Shown: positions 17,357 through 26,675, counted from the first letter of the stretch. The stretch: DNA of 41,079 nt from Methylobacter sp. BlB1 (GCF_015476545.1 NZ_JADMKV010000042.1:1-41079), one strand, 5' to 3'. Made by a program: numbers and translations. Notes: a model not told the origin generated them from the letters alone.

Positions 17357-18079
17357 ATGGACGGTAAAAACATTGATCTATGGCTTGAATCATTAGCCGC
17401 AGCCGAGGATGCCTATCAACGATACTGGACGCTGCTCGATGAAGAAGAGCGGGCCAAAGCCCTGCGTTTTGTCCAGGAACAGCACCGCGTCCGGTACGTT
17501 GTCAGCCACGGTAAAGTCAGGACGATACTGGCGCGCTACATAGACAGGCCGCCTGAAGCCATCCGCTTTGCGCAGGAGGCGGCGGGCAAACCCTATCTGG
17601 TCGTCGACGGCAACCCGCACGAGGTCAGATTCAACCTGTCGCATTCAGGCGATACCATGATTCTGGCGGTTAGCCGTCATGAATCTGTCGGGGTGGATAT
17701 CGAGGAATGGAACCACAGACTCGATTTTGCCGCCATCGCCAAGGAATGTTTTGCCGAATCCGAGCAGGCGTTCTGGCAGGCGTTGCCGGCGCAGGAAAAA
17801 ATCGACACATTTTTCCGTCTCTGGACACGCAAGGAGAGTTTTGTAAAGACGGTCGGCGCCGGTCTTTCGCTGGATGTCTCGCAAGTCGAGACCTCGCTGG
17901 ATGGGACTTCCCGATTTGTATCGTTGCCGGATCGCTATGGCGCGGCCGGGCAATGGCAGCTCGTGGACCTGGATTTGGGGCCGGGCATCAGCGGTGCCTT
18001 GGCAGTCAGGGCCGGCGGCATGGAGCGGCTTTGTTTCAGGGGACTGAACGCCCCATTTCCTGAGTCCATACAGTCATAA
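17357..18079 (+). CDS. Sfp-type 4'-phosphopantetheinyl transferase
   Basis: This 240-residue protein transfers phosphopantetheine from coenzyme A onto carrier-protein serines. Class motifs are all visible: GKPYL (77-81), FNLSHSGD (92-99), the magnesium-binding GVDIEEWN with Asp114 and Glu116, and FRLWTRKESFVKTVGAGL with Glu160 and Lys164. Length is normal for the Sfp/EntD class. Its natural target in this locus would be Ser1093 of the NRPS carrier domain. The ATG at 17357 has ACGGAG upstream. It is separated from the PepSY gene by 236 bases that hold no convincing gene. Confidence 0.94.
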   Translation: MDGKNIDLWLESLAAAEDAYQRYWTLLDEEERAKALRFVQEQHRVRYVVSHGKVRTILARYIDRPPEAIRFAQEAAGKPYLVVDGNPHEVRFNLSHSGDTMILAVSRHESVGVDIEEWNHRLDFAAIAKECFAESEQAFWQALPAQEKIDTFFRLWTRKESFVKTVGAGLSLDVSQVETSLDGTSRFVSLPDRYGAAGQWQLVDLDLGPGISGALAVRAGGMERLCFRGLNAPFPESIQS

Positions 18080-18402
18080 TCTGTATTAGTCCGGACCAGC
18101 TGCTATAGGTCACAAATTGCTCGCTGAACGTAAATGTAAAGGATGCGCTGCCAACGCATGTTTAACGAAGCCGGCGAACCAGATCCAAAAGCAAACTTTC
18201 AAAACCGCTAACGGGCGGCGCGTCCCTTTGACCGCTGTGTTAGGCCAATTGTCAAAGCAGCGTATAGAATGGCCGAAGGCCAGCATGCGGCGCAATACGG
18301 CTAGCGCCTATTGCGCCCTATGAATTGTGCCTTATCGCGTTGTTCTTGAAATGGCTTCCGTCAGAGGGCGATAATTCAGCTTTTTTATCATAAGGATTGA
18401 TA
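18080..18402. other. Intergenic region with attC-like or repeat-derived sequence
   Basis: In this 323-base gap, the minus strand from about 18245 reads GCCTAACACAGCGGTCAAAG and continues through a GC-rich arm to CCGTTAGC. It resembles one half of an integron-type attC site, but the second inverted half is missing. The minus-strand frame at 18110-18295 (PNTAVKGTRRPLAVLK) is of the kind that such repeats generate in many genomes and is not called as a gene. The kinase ribosome site AAGGA is at 18392-18396. Confidence 0.35.
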
Positions 18403-20757
18403 ATGTCCATAATAGATAGCTTGTTTGCCTTCAGCCATCGTTCAGGATGCAGACTAGCCAGGCATTTTTCATATCCCGCTCTGAAGCGACGAGGCGGCGT
18501 TTATCTTCTTATCGTTACTATGGCATTGATGTTCCTGGCTTTGTGGATACGTCTGGCTATGGCGCCTATCAATGCCGGCCTGCAGTATGTGACATTCTTT
18601 CCTGCGGTCACTCTGGCGGCTTTTATCGGTGGGTTCGGTGCCGGGCTGCTGGCAACAATCGTTGGATTGCTCTTCGCCACTTATATCTTTACACCGCCTT
18701 ATTACTCTTTTTCAGTCGAGGTTCTGCAAACCGCTTTTTGGTCAAACATGGTGTTTTTCATTGACGGCATCCTCGTCTCTTCGTTGCTTGAGGCTATGCA
18801 TCGCTATCGCCAGCAATTAGCCAGAGAATTGAAGCAAACGATTGATGTGAATAGTGCCTTAGAGGAAAACACCCAGCATTTAAAAAGCCTCATCGATAAT
18901 CAATTTGCCTATATCGCCTTGTTAGATACCCGCGGAGTCATTCTGGAAATCAACAAGGCCGCATTGGATCAGCTTGGTCAACGCCGAGAAGATGTCATTC
19001 ATCATTACTTCTACGACTTGCCGTGCTGGTTTTATGACGAGACGGTCCAGGCACAATTAAGGACGGCCATGGCCGACGCCCTGCGGGGGCAAACAGCGCG
19101 TTATGACGTGGCCGTGAAAAAAGGCGATGACTTCATTATGGTCGATTTCCAGCTATCGCCGGTGCGCAACGACGAAGGCAGTATCGTAGGGTTACTGTCC
19201 ATGGCGGTCGATATTTCAGAACGCATCCATGCCGAGGAGGCGCTAAAAAAATCCCGCTCGCAACTGAAAACTTTCATTCACCAAGCGCCCACTACCATGG
19301 CCATGTTCGACCGGGACATGAATTATCTGGAAACCAGCGGCCCCTGGCTGCATGATTATGGCCGCGGTTACGCCGATTTGCGCGGACTCAATCACTATGA
19401 TGTGCATCCGGACTTGCCGGACAGGTGGAAATTGGTCCATCAGCAGTGCCTGGCTGGCGCTATGCTGAGAAATGAAGAAGACCTATGGGTCCATGAGGAT
19501 GGCAGCGAGCATTGGTCGCGTTGGGCAGTAATGCCCTGGGTCGACGAGAATGGCGCCATTGGCGGTATTATCGTCTCGGCTGAAAATATTACCGACCGTA
19601 AGCAAAACGAGGCGCATTTGGCCGAGCAAGCGCAACAGTTGCGGGAAGCCGACCAGCGCAAGGACGAGTTCCTCGCCATGCTGGCTCACGAACTGCGCAA
19701 TCCTTTGGCGCCGATTCGTAATGCGGCGCGAATTCTGAAGCGGCCCGATCTGGACGAAGCGCGGTTGGCCTGGTGCCGTAATATCATCGACCGTCAGGTC
19801 GACCACCTGGTCCAATTGGTCGATGACCTGCTGGATGTCTCGCGCATCAGCCGCGGCAAGATCGAGCTCAAGAAAGAAATTCTCGAGGTGTCAGCTATCG
19901 TGCAGTGGGCGGTGGAAACCACGCAGCCCTTGATTGAGGCTCGCCATCATGCCTTTACGGCACAATTGCCATCAGAACCTATCTATGTCGAAGGCGATCT
20001 GGTACGACTCTGTCAAGTCGTGTCGAACCTGCTCAACAATGCCGCCAAATATACCGATGAAGGCGGCCGTATTGACCTGACCGTTGAGCAGGCAGGCGAT
20101 GACATCTTGCTCCGGGTGCGCGACAATGGCCGGGGCATCGCGCCTTCGGCGTTACCGGGCTTGTTCGAATTATTCTATCAGGTAGATCGCACTCTCGACC
20201 GCTCGGAAGGCGGGCTGGGCATTGGCCTGTCACTGGTTAAAAGCCTGGTAACGATGCACGGCGGCGAGGTCTGGGTCAGCAGCGAAGGCCGCGGCCAAGG
20301 CAGCGAATTCGGCATTCGTCTACCTCGCGTGCAGCCAGCGCCGGCCGTCCCGATCGCCCATGCAGCAAAGCCGAAATGGGCGGCGGACCTTTTGCACATT
20401 CTGGTGGTCGATGATAATCGCGATGCGGCCCAAAGTCTGTCCCTGCTGCTGACCAGCGAAGGGCACGAAGTATTGCTGGCTTATGACGGCTACAGCGCCT
20501 TGGAAATCGCACTGGCTAAACGGCCGCAGATCGTGCTGCTCGATATTGGTCTGCCTGGCATGGATGGCTACGCAGTGGCTCGGGCGCTGCGGCAGCATCC
20601 TGACATGAATAGGACGCAGCTGATCGCCCTGAGCGGTTACGGACGGGAGGTGGATCGTGAGCAGGCGCGAGCAGCCGGATTTAACGGTTATTTGACCAAA
20701 CCGGTCGACTTTGACGAACTGCATTACGCCTTGACTCAACCGTCATTTGATCATTGA
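18403..20757 (+). CDS. Membrane hybrid sensor histidine kinase with C-terminal receiver
   Basis: The ATG at 18403 is chosen over the TTG two codons earlier because AAGGA is seven bases upstream; this gives 784 residues. Residues about 25-125 carry three or four membrane helices like the KdpD-type DUF4118 sensor module. Two PAS domains follow (about 150-280 and 285-400). The HisKA phosphoacceptor is His429 in [12 protein letters not shown]. The ATPase domain has N-box [11 protein letters not shown] and G-boxes RDNGRGIAP and [14 protein letters not shown] receiver with phosphoacceptor Asp714 ([13 protein letters not shown]) ends the protein. It should sense a signal at the membrane through PAS ligands and pass phosphate internally. 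No output regulator is adjacent, so its target is unknown. Its stop overlaps the convergent MbtH gene. Confidence 0.92.
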   Translation: MSIIDSLFAFSHRSGCRLARHFSYPALKRRGGVYLLIVTMALMFLALWIRLAMAPINAGLQYVTFFPAVTLAAFIGGFGAGLLATIVGLLFATYIFTPPYYSFSVEVLQTAFWSNMVFFIDGILVSSLLEAMHRYRQQLARELKQTIDVNSALEENTQHLKSLIDNQFAYIALLDTRGVILEINKAALDQLGQRREDVIHHYFYDLPCWFYDETVQAQLRTAMADALRGQTARYDVAVKKGDDFIMVDFQLSPVRNDEGSIVGLLSMAVDISERIHAEEALKKSRSQLKTFIHQAPTTMAMFDRDMNYLETSGPWLHDYGRGYADLRGLNHYDVHPDLPDRWKLVHQQCLAGAMLRNEEDLWVHEDGSEHWSRWAVMPWVDENGAIGGIIVSAENITDRKQNEAHLAEQAQQLREADQRKDEFLAMLAHELRNPLAPIRNAARILKRPDLDEARLAWCRNIIDRQVDHLVQLVDDLLDVSRISRGKIELKKEILEVSAIVQWAVETTQPLIEARHHAFTAQLPSEPIYVEGDLVRLCQVVSNLLNNAAKYTDEGGRIDLTVEQAGDDILLRVRDNGRGIAPSALPGLFELFYQVDRTLDRSEGGLGIGLSLVKSLVTMHGGEVWVSSEGRGQGSEFGIRLPRVQPAPAVPIAHAAKPKWAADLLHILVVDDNRDAAQSLSLLLTSEGHEVLLAYDGYSALEIALAKRPQIVLLDIGLPGMDGYAVARALRQHPDMNRTQLIALSGYGREVDREQARAAGFNGYLTKPVDFDELHYALTQPSFDH

Positions 20758-20963
20758 TGCCCCGTCTGGCTGCGCAAGCTCAACGGACGCATATCCGTCC
20801 AGACATCTTTGATGTAATCGAGGCATGTCTGTTTGTCGCCGGTTTTATCAACTGTCTTCCAGCCGTCGGGAATTTCTTTGTAATCGGGCCAGATCGAGTA
20901 TTGTTCCTCATGGTTGACCACGACCCGATAGATAGTGTTGTTTTCTTGGTTATTATTAGCCAT
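20751..20963 (-). CDS. MbtH-like protein (NRPS adenylation partner)
   Basis: This 70-residue protein is a clear MbtH family member: [10 protein letters not shown] (17-26), PDGW (32-35), [18 protein letters not shown] (47-64), with the three conserved tryptophans at 25, 35 and 55. MbtH proteins bind adenylation domains and are often required for their solubility or activity. The likely partner is the NRPS encoded 9 kb away, which tells against that NRPS being wholly dead. AAGG lies eight bases before its start. It is on the opposite strand to all its neighbours, and its last seven bases overlap the stop of the sensor kinase gene convergently, so the two messages are antisense at their ends. 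Confidence 0.95.
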   Translation of the reverse strand: MANNNQENNTIYRVVVNHEEQYSIWPDYKEIPDGWKTVDKTGDKQTCLDYIKDVWTDMRPLSLRSQTGHQ

Positions 20964-21192
20964 TGTTGATGCCTTATTAAAATTCTGTGAGCTGATGCTC
21001 TTCAGTCATGAATCAGACGACTGACAGGCCATTTAACCTCAGTATTATTTTTATCCCGCTGCCGTTTTTTATCTGCCTGCAGGTGTGCCTGGCTTCCATT
21101 AAAAATAACCGTGGGAAACGATCTATCGTAAAGTGTGCTTTGCGTTCTTTTTAGAAACTGATGTTACGCCGTTGAAGGATCGAATTCACTGC

Positions 21193-21224
21193 AGACTTCA
21201 GTCGCCCAAGCATAGGTCAGTCCT
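21193..21224. repeat. Possible MITE-like right-end relic
   Basis: The segment AGACTTCAGTCGCCCAAGC followed by AGGTCAGTCCT resembles the interior (GACTTCAGTCGCCCA in the copy at 12810) and the end (AAGTCCT in the copy at 30238) of the MITE-like family. It is short and imperfect. Confidence 0.35.
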
Positions 21225-21232
21225 AAAATTAA

Positions 21233-21281
21233 AAAAACTATGTCATATAACCTATCGAGTGCGGCATATGACATAGTTTTT
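21233..21281. terminator. Perfect 16-bp AT-rich stem-loop
   Basis: AAAAACTATGTCATAT (21233-21248) and ATATGACATAGTTTTT (21266-21281) are exact inverted repeats around a 17-base loop. The stem is flanked by A-run and T-run on its two sides, so it could terminate transcription from either direction. It may insulate the divergent MbtH and sigma genes, though it lies between promoters rather than after genes; a mobile-element origin is the alternative. Confidence 0.5.
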
Positions 21282-21379
21282 ATGACTTGTCACGAAACCG
21301 TTCTAACTGATGGAATGAGCGCCAGGCCGCATAACTTAAAGGTTTGGCTGTAATTGGCACTGTATTTGCTAAAAAGATT

Positions 21380-21395
21380 AAGGGGATTTCCCCTT
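21380..21395 (+). promoter_or_regulatory. Short palindrome upstream of the sigma gene
   Basis: AAGGGGA and TCCCCTT flank two bases at 21380-21395, 54 bases before the sigma-factor ATG. It could be an operator half-site pair or a leader hairpin. It does not match a Fur box. Confidence 0.3.
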
Positions 21396-21448
21396 CTTTA
21401 ATTTCCATAGCAGCATCATTCTTGAACATCAAAGGAATTGATTTGACG

Positions 21449-21949
21449 ATGAATTTATTTCCCGATCAGAGTTTGTCATCGTGTTTTCTTCAGCATCAAA
21501 AGGATTTGATGCAATTTTTGACGTACAAGGTACAGTGCGCCGAAACCGCAACGGATTTAACTCAGGAAACTTATTTGCGTGTTGCCCGCCATCGAAAAGC
21601 GGACACTATCGAAAATATGCGCGCCTATTTATTTCGGATTGCCAATAATCTTGCCCTTGACCATCTTCGCAGCCGGGCACGGCTGCTTCAGCGCGACGCC
21701 GGACCGGTTACGGACGATTTCATCTGCGAGGCGCCCGAGCCGGAGACCGTATTGGCCAACCGTCAGCAATTGGAGATGCTTGAACAGATCATTTACGGTC
21801 TGCCGCCGAAATGCCGCGAGGTCTTCTTGATGTGCCGCGTGGAAGGCAAAAGTTATACGGAGATCGGCGATGCGCTTGGCATCTCGCCCCGTACCGTGGA
21901 AAGTCATATGCGCAAGGCTCTCGAGCAGATCCGCAAACAGATTGACTGA
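21449..21949 (+). CDS. FecI-type ECF sigma factor
   Basis: The ATG at 21449 gives 166 residues. Region 2 is seen in ATDLTQETYLRVARH and AYLFRIANNLALDHLRSR, which bind core polymerase and the minus-10 element. Region 4 is LPPKCREVFLMCRVEGKSYTEIGDALGISPRTVESHMRKALEQIR (continuous helix-turn-helix, written here in family order), which reads the minus-35. The FecI subgroup is indicated by size, by these motifs and by the FecR and STN-receptor genes directly downstream. It should be held or activated by the FecR next to it and drive transcription of the receptor. AAAGGA lies 12 bases upstream of the start, which is somewhat far, but no better start is present. Confidence 0.93.
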   Translation: MNLFPDQSLSSCFLQHQKDLMQFLTYKVQCAETATDLTQETYLRVARHRKADTIENMRAYLFRIANNLALDHLRSRARLLQRDAGPVTDDFICEAPEPETVLANRQQLEMLEQIIYGLPPKCREVFLMCRVEGKSYTEIGDALGISPRTVESHMRKALEQIRKQID

Positions 21950-22062
21950 CCCGCTCCGGATGACAGAACAAAAATAGTTCCTCCGTAATAAGGGAAAGAC
22001 GCTTGTCAGACGTCTTATTGACATGTCCTTTTCTGTTTATTGAGGTACTACAATACCCGGCC

Positions 22063-23037
22063 ATGCCCATCAAGAACTCTTCAGAGCAGCCCCCATGTGT
22101 TTCCGAGCAGGCGTCCGTCTGGTTTGCGCGCCTGCAGGCAGATGACGTGACGGCCGAAGAACAGGCCCGCTTCAAAAGCTGGTATCGGGCAAGCCGGGAA
22201 CATGCCAGGGCTTATGACAGGATGCGGGGGCTCTGGGAAATGCTGGAAGCGCCCGCGCAGCGGGTGCAGGCAAAAGTCGATGCCGAGCAGGTGCCGCCGC
22301 CTTTGGCGAATAAAAGTCCCCATTCCCGGCGCTTCATGGCTGTTTCCTCGCTGATTTTGGGGATTGCCGTGCTGCTGTCCAATCAGTTGTCGATACTCTA
22401 CCAGAACTGGCAAAGCGATTATCACACAGGACCGGGCGAACGCCTGACCATTGCGCTCGATGACGGCTCTCGGATCACGCTGAACACCGATACGGCGCTA
22501 AACGTGGAGTTCTCGGCGGCGCAACGGCGGATCGAACTGCTGCGCGGAGAGGGCTATTTCGATGTAGCGCCGAATAAAAGCCGCCCGTTTATCGTCACTA
22601 ACGGCACAGCCAGCGCCCGCGCCGTAGGCACGGCTTTCAGCGTCAGGGACTTTGCCGACGCCATGCGCGTGATCGTCAGCGCAGGAACGGTGGAACTCTC
22701 TTCAAACAATGCCCATCAAGCCGTTCTGGTGCATCTGAATCAGCAGGTCAGTTATCAACAGGGTCGGATCGGGCCGGTCAAGCCGGCCAATATTCTGGAA
22801 GCGCTGGCGTGGCAGCGCGGACAATTGATTTTTAACCGTCAGCCCTTAGCGACGGTGGTCGATGAAGTCAATCGTTACCGGCGCGGCCAGATTCTGCTCA
22901 TCAACCCGGAACTGAAAGAACGCATCGTCAGCGGCGTGTTCGATACCAATGAGCCGAACGCTGCGGTTGACGGGATCAAGGCAACGTTAAAGATAAACGC
23001 CCTGAATCTGTCCGAGCGTCTGGTTCTACTTTATTAG
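22063..23037 (+). CDS. FecR-type anti-sigma / sigma regulator
   Basis: From the ATG at 22063 the protein has 324 residues; an upstream TTG at 22003 adds 20 residues with no support. The N-terminal cytoplasmic DUF4880/FecR_N segment (ASVWFARLQADDVTAEEQARFKSW... pattern, about 16-55) binds the sigma factor. One membrane helix (FMAVSSLILGIAVLLS, about 88-105) follows. The periplasmic FecR domain contains GPGERLTIALDDGSRITLNTDT and RIELLRGEGYFDVAPN. The C-terminal part (LIFNRQPLATVVDEVNRYR) is the region that contacts the receptor STN domain. It sits between the FecI gene and the STN receptor gene, so the three form a canonical surface-signalling set. Confidence 0.93.
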   Translation: MPIKNSSEQPPCVSEQASVWFARLQADDVTAEEQARFKSWYRASREHARAYDRMRGLWEMLEAPAQRVQAKVDAEQVPPPLANKSPHSRRFMAVSSLILGIAVLLSNQLSILYQNWQSDYHTGPGERLTIALDDGSRITLNTDTALNVEFSAAQRRIELLRGEGYFDVAPNKSRPFIVTNGTASARAVGTAFSVRDFADAMRVIVSAGTVELSSNNAHQAVLVHLNQQVSYQQGRIGPVKPANILEALAWQRGQLIFNRQPLATVVDEVNRYRRGQILLINPELKERIVSGVFDTNEPNAAVDGIKATLKINALNLSERLVLLY

Positions 23038-23206
23038 GCGCTGATTGAGTGTATCCGGATAAATTAAGCGGTTCAGCTGCCAAGTCATCTTCCATAAAAA
23101 AATTTCAAACTTCCTTGCATTTTTTTCAACTTCGGCTAAGGGAAAATCCAAGACGCGTCGTCTTTAGTCATAGGTAACGCTTGATAACAAAAAAGAGAAA
23201 TACAGC

Positions 23207-25624
23207 ATGAAATTATCAAAAAGCCGTAAACAGGGGCAAAAAACTATCAAAGCGGCAGGGGTTCTGGCTATTCTGCTTGCCGCGGGACAAGACGGCTATG
23301 CCGCCGATGCCGGCAATGCGGTGCAATTCAATATTCCGGCGCAATCTTTATCGACCGCATTGATCCGCTTTTCCGCCGACACCAAGCTGCAGGTGCTTTA
23401 TGACAGCGCTGTCGCCGAACACTTGCAGGCGCCCGCGCTTAACGGCAGTTATACGCCGGAACAGGCGCTGGGGCAGTTGCTGAAAGGCACCGGGCTCAAT
23501 TACCGGTACAGCGATGATAAGACCATCACTTTGGAAACGCCAAACCATCAGGGCCAGGTGCAGAAGGTGAATGCGACCACATTGCAGGCAATGACCGTAG
23601 TAGGAAAAAACGAGACGGACGATCCCACGGCTTATACCGTCACCCATGCGGCCACCGCCACCAGAACCGATACGCCGATCATGGAAACGCCGATGTCCAT
23701 TCAGGTCATCCCAAAGGCCGTGACGGATGACCAGCAAACCATTACGGTGGAAGAAAGCTTGCGCAACGTGAGCAGTGTTGTGCCGCGCCTTTCAACGGTT
23801 TCTCCCAATTTTGAACCTACCCTGATCCGCGGGTTTGCGGCCCGGCAGTTCATCGACGGCTTTAACCAGTATCTGAATGCCGGCGATCAGGGCAGCATGG
23901 TCAATATCGAGCGGATTGAAGTGCTGAAAGGCGCCAATGCGGTGCTTTACGCCGGCGGCAACGGTTCTCCGGTGGGCGGGATGATCAACCTGGTTTCCAA
24001 GCTGCCGAAAAAGGAAGCGTTTTATGAATTAGGGGTCAAAGCCGGCCTGTATGATTTTGCCCAGCCGTTTGTGGACTTGAACCAGCCGATCAACGACAAC
24101 GTCCTGTTCCGGTTCACAGGTGAATACACGAACAGTAGCAGCAACATCGACGTGCTCGATACGGACCGGTTCAATGTCAATCCTACCCTGACCTTCACTA
24201 ACAACGACGATACCACTTTCACCCTGCAGGGCAAGTTCTCACGATGGGAGCAGCAGGACTACCAGGGCTTGCCGGCGACCGGCACCGTTGCGGGCAATTT
24301 CAGGATCCGGCCGGAACTGTTCATCGGTCCGGATGATATCGCAAAGAGCAATTCGGAATTCTATGGCGTCTGGGGCACGCTGGACCACAAGCTGAATGAT
24401 ATCTGGTCGTTCACCGCCAAAGGACGCTATTCCCATTCCAAATTCGATACCCTGTCGCAGAATCTGCTCGGCAAGGGCTTTAGCTTCGGAGCCGATCAAC
24501 CGCTCGTTCTCCCGTCGACATGGGGGCTGGTCAATAGCGAGCTGGGCCAGGAGCAGGAAGAAAAAAGCGTGCAGGTTTATGGAACGGCTAAATTCGATCT
24601 GGGCCCGACCAAGAATACGGTACTGCTGGGCGCCGATTTCAGTGAGCTGGATGACGACGGCTTCATGGATTTCGACATGATGCCCGTCGCTTTTGTAGAC
24701 CTGGCCGCTCCGTCCTTTCCGGTTCCGTACAGCCATCCGGGCACGCGCCAACAAACTCAATTTACCCGAAACACGACTTATGGCGGCTATGTGCAGCTGC
24801 AAAGCACGATCTATGACCGCCTGCACTTACTGGCAAGCGTGCGCAGAGCCAATGTCACGACCGATTTCGTCAACACGGCTAGCGGCTCAAAATTCAATTC
24901 CGATGAGGGACGTTTCCTGCCTAACGTCGGCGGGCTTATTGACATAACGGATGAATTTTCGCTGTTTGTCGACTACAGCGAAGGCATGCGCGGCCAGGGC
25001 GGCGCCAATTATGCTTCGACGCCCAAGCCTGAGCTTTCCAATCAGATCGAAGCGGGCATAAAGTTTGATATCGCCGAGCAGCTGACAGGACAACTGGCGG
25101 TCTACCAGATTGAGCGGGAAAACGTCAGAGTCACCGATTTCACAGATGCCCAATTCCGGTCGGTCACTAAAGGGCAGCAGCGTTCGACGGGCATCGAGAC
25201 CGATGCGACATGGCAAGTAACAGAAGGCTTAAGTTTGTTAGGAAATTATGCCTTTACCGAGGCGGAATTCACCGACAGTCTGGCAGGCGTGCCTGACGGC
25301 AACCGTCTGCCGGGCGTGCCGAAGCATTCCGGCCGTTTCTGGGCCAATTACGCTTTTCAGGACGCGATGTTGAGAGGATGGAGCATAGGTTCCGGAATTT
25401 ATGCCCAATCAAGCGCCTATGTGGACAAAGCCAATTTATTCAGCACTGAGAGCTTTTACACCATAGATGCGGATATCGCTTACAGGACAAAAGCCTACAA
25501 GCTGGGCGTCTCGATCAAGAATCTGACCGACAACGATTATTTTCAGCGGCTGAATTACTTCGATACCCGCGTGACGCCTTCCCAGGGCACGACCGTCTAT
25601 TTCAGCGGCTCAGTGATCTTCTGA
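23207..25624 (+). CDS. TonB-dependent siderophore receptor with STN domain (signalling trio member)
   Basis: This 805-residue receptor has a basic N-terminus and signal peptide ending near GYAADA (about 28), then an STN domain (about 38-108; VQFNIPAQSLSTALIRFSAD). A TonB-box-like stretch, LQAMTVVGKN, lies near 127. The plug has PMSIQVIPKAVTDDQ, LIRGFAARQFIDGF and IERIEVLKGANAVLYAGG. The barrel ends in a terminal Phe (STVYFSGSVIF class). It imports a metal-siderophore complex and signals ligand arrival through the FecR encoded 169 bases upstream. It differs clearly from the receptor at 13246 in plug and barrel, so the two probably take different ligands or ligand forms. An rho-independent-like hairpin follows its stop. 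Confidence 0.93.
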   Translation: MKLSKSRKQGQKTIKAAGVLAILLAAGQDGYAADAGNAVQFNIPAQSLSTALIRFSADTKLQVLYDSAVAEHLQAPALNGSYTPEQALGQLLKGTGLNYRYSDDKTITLETPNHQGQVQKVNATTLQAMTVVGKNETDDPTAYTVTHAATATRTDTPIMETPMSIQVIPKAVTDDQQTITVEESLRNVSSVVPRLSTVSPNFEPTLIRGFAARQFIDGFNQYLNAGDQGSMVNIERIEVLKGANAVLYAGGNGSPVGGMINLVSKLPKKEAFYELGVKAGLYDFAQPFVDLNQPINDNVLFRFTGEYTNSSSNIDVLDTDRFNVNPTLTFTNNDDTTFTLQGKFSRWEQQDYQGLPATGTVAGNFRIRPELFIGPDDIAKSNSEFYGVWGTLDHKLNDIWSFTAKGRYSHSKFDTLSQNLLGKGFSFGADQPLVLPSTWGLVNSELGQEQEEKSVQVYGTAKFDLGPTKNTVLLGADFSELDDDGFMDFDMMPVAFVDLAAPSFPVPYSHPGTRQQTQFTRNTTYGGYVQLQSTIYDRLHLLASVRRANVTTDFVNTASGSKFNSDEGRFLPNVGGLIDITDEFSLFVDYSEGMRGQGGANYASTPKPELSNQIEAGIKFDIAEQLTGQLAVYQIERENVRVTDFTDAQFRSVTKGQQRSTGIETDATWQVTEGLSLLGNYAFTEAEFTDSLAGVPDGNRLPGVPKHSGRFWANYAFQDAMLRGWSIGSGIYAQSSAYVDKANLFSTESFYTIDADIAYRTKAYKLGVSIKNLTDNDYFQRLNYFDTRVTPSQGTTVYFSGSVIF

Positions 25625-25637
25625 CGTTTTCGGCAAT

Positions 25638-25668
25638 TCCCGATGGCTGTTTAATCTGTCCATCGGGA
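25638..25668 (+). terminator. Hairpin after the second receptor
   Basis: TCCCGATGG (25638-25646) pairs exactly with CCATCGGGA (25660-25668), loop 13 bases, followed by TTTA. It lies 14 bases after the receptor stop and before the DJ-1/PfpI gene. Termination may be partial because only a short T-run follows. Confidence 0.55.
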
Positions 25669-25700
25669 TTTACATTAATACAACGAATCAGGACTATTTT

Positions 25701-26534
25701 ATGGATCGTCGACAATTTACCAAGCTGGCATTATTTGCCGCTTTTCTCGCCCCTTTGGGCAACAGCGTCAAAGCGGCCGAAAACGATGAACAGCGAAAAA
25801 TCCAGGCTCAATCGGATTCCATGCAGGCCCATAAAGCGTTCATGAGCGATCCGGACGTAAAAATGATGGGGAATGAAAAAATTGCGATGCTTTTATACCC
25901 CGGCTTTTATGCGCCGGATCTGATTAATCCGCAGTTTTTATTTACCGCCATGATGGGCGCCGAAGTATATCTAATTTCTCCCACCGATGACCTGACGCCG
26001 GTGTCTTGCGGTAATTTTTCAATTGTTCCTACGCACAGGCAGAGCGAATGTCCGGAAAAACTGGATATTTTGTTTGTTCCGGGCGGTGCAGCCGGGACGT
26101 TGGCGGCCATGAAAAACAAACCGTTTATCGACTTCATCAAAACCAAAGCGGCCAATTCCAGATACATCGCCAGCGTCTGCACCGGCAGTTTGCTGCTCGG
26201 CAAGGCCGGCCTGCTGAAGGGCAAAAAGGCCACTTCCCATTGGACAACGCTGGAATTATTGAAAAAGTTCGGAGCGACGCCCGTGAGCGAGCGCGTAGTT
26301 TGGGACGGCAATCTAGTGACCGGCGGCGGCGTTACGGCCGGGATTGATTTGGGCCTGCAAATTGTCGGTGCTTTGCGCGGCAAGGAATATGCTGAAGCCA
26401 TTCAGCTGCAAGCGGAATATGATCCGGCGCCGCCCTATAACGCCGGCTCACCTGGAAAAGCGCCCGCTTTTGTCCGGGATAGCGTCAGAGGGATGTTTGC
26501 GCCGCTAGTGCTGGATATGGAACTGGAAATTTAA
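25701..26534 (+). CDS. Exported DJ-1/PfpI protein resembling isocyanide hydratase
   Basis: This 277-residue protein begins MDRRQFTKLALFAAFLAPLG, a twin-arginine-like signal, so a folded protein would go to the periplasm. The domain from about 58 to 235 is of the DJ-1/PfpI class. Three residues match the catalytic set known for bacterial isocyanide hydratase (Asp17, Cys101, Thr102): Asp73 in YAPDLINP, Cys160 and Thr161 in ASVCTGSLLLGKAGLLKG, with similar spacing (87 compared with 84). The following KKATSHW is also typical of that group. Isocyanide hydratases add water to isonitriles to give N-formamides and are normally cytoplasmic. An exported version beside a siderophore receptor is unusual. 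Its real substrate is unknown; a more distant DJ-1-like role is possible. Confidence 0.83.
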   Translation: MDRRQFTKLALFAAFLAPLGNSVKAAENDEQRKIQAQSDSMQAHKAFMSDPDVKMMGNEKIAMLLYPGFYAPDLINPQFLFTAMMGAEVYLISPTDDLTPVSCGNFSIVPTHRQSECPEKLDILFVPGGAAGTLAAMKNKPFIDFIKTKAANSRYIASVCTGSLLLGKAGLLKGKKATSHWTTLELLKKFGATPVSERVVWDGNLVTGGGVTAGIDLGLQIVGALRGKEYAEAIQLQAEYDPAPPYNAGSPGKAPAFVRDSVRGMFAPLVLDMELEI

Positions 26535-26561
26535 ATAGAGCCTGTTTTTCAGGTTTCGGGC

Positions 26562-26579
26562 GGGGCACAGTCATGCCCC
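26562..26579. terminator. Short hairpin between convergent genes
   Basis: GGGGCA (26562-26567) and TGCCCC (26574-26579) form a six-base stem between the convergent PfpI and sigma genes. It is a weak, possibly bidirectional terminator. Confidence 0.3.
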
Positions 26580-26675
26580 TGCCTCTGATCATTTCCGGCA
26601 TTGGCGCCTGCCTTAACAGCGGGTAGACCTCATGTTGGTTATTGGCCTGCAAGCGGTTCTTTTGCGATAGGCGCT

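Larger units (their letters stand above)
20964..21448. other. Intergenic region upstream of the FecI-FecR-receptor trio
   Basis: This 485-base gap holds a probable right-end relic of the MITE-like family (21193-21224), a perfect 16-bp stem-loop (21233-21281) and a small palindrome (21380-21395). The open frame extends upstream of the sigma start to 21344 but has no protein-like or ribosome-site support there. Promoters for MbtH (minus) and the sigma gene (plus) must lie here; I could not place them confidently. Confidence 0.4.
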
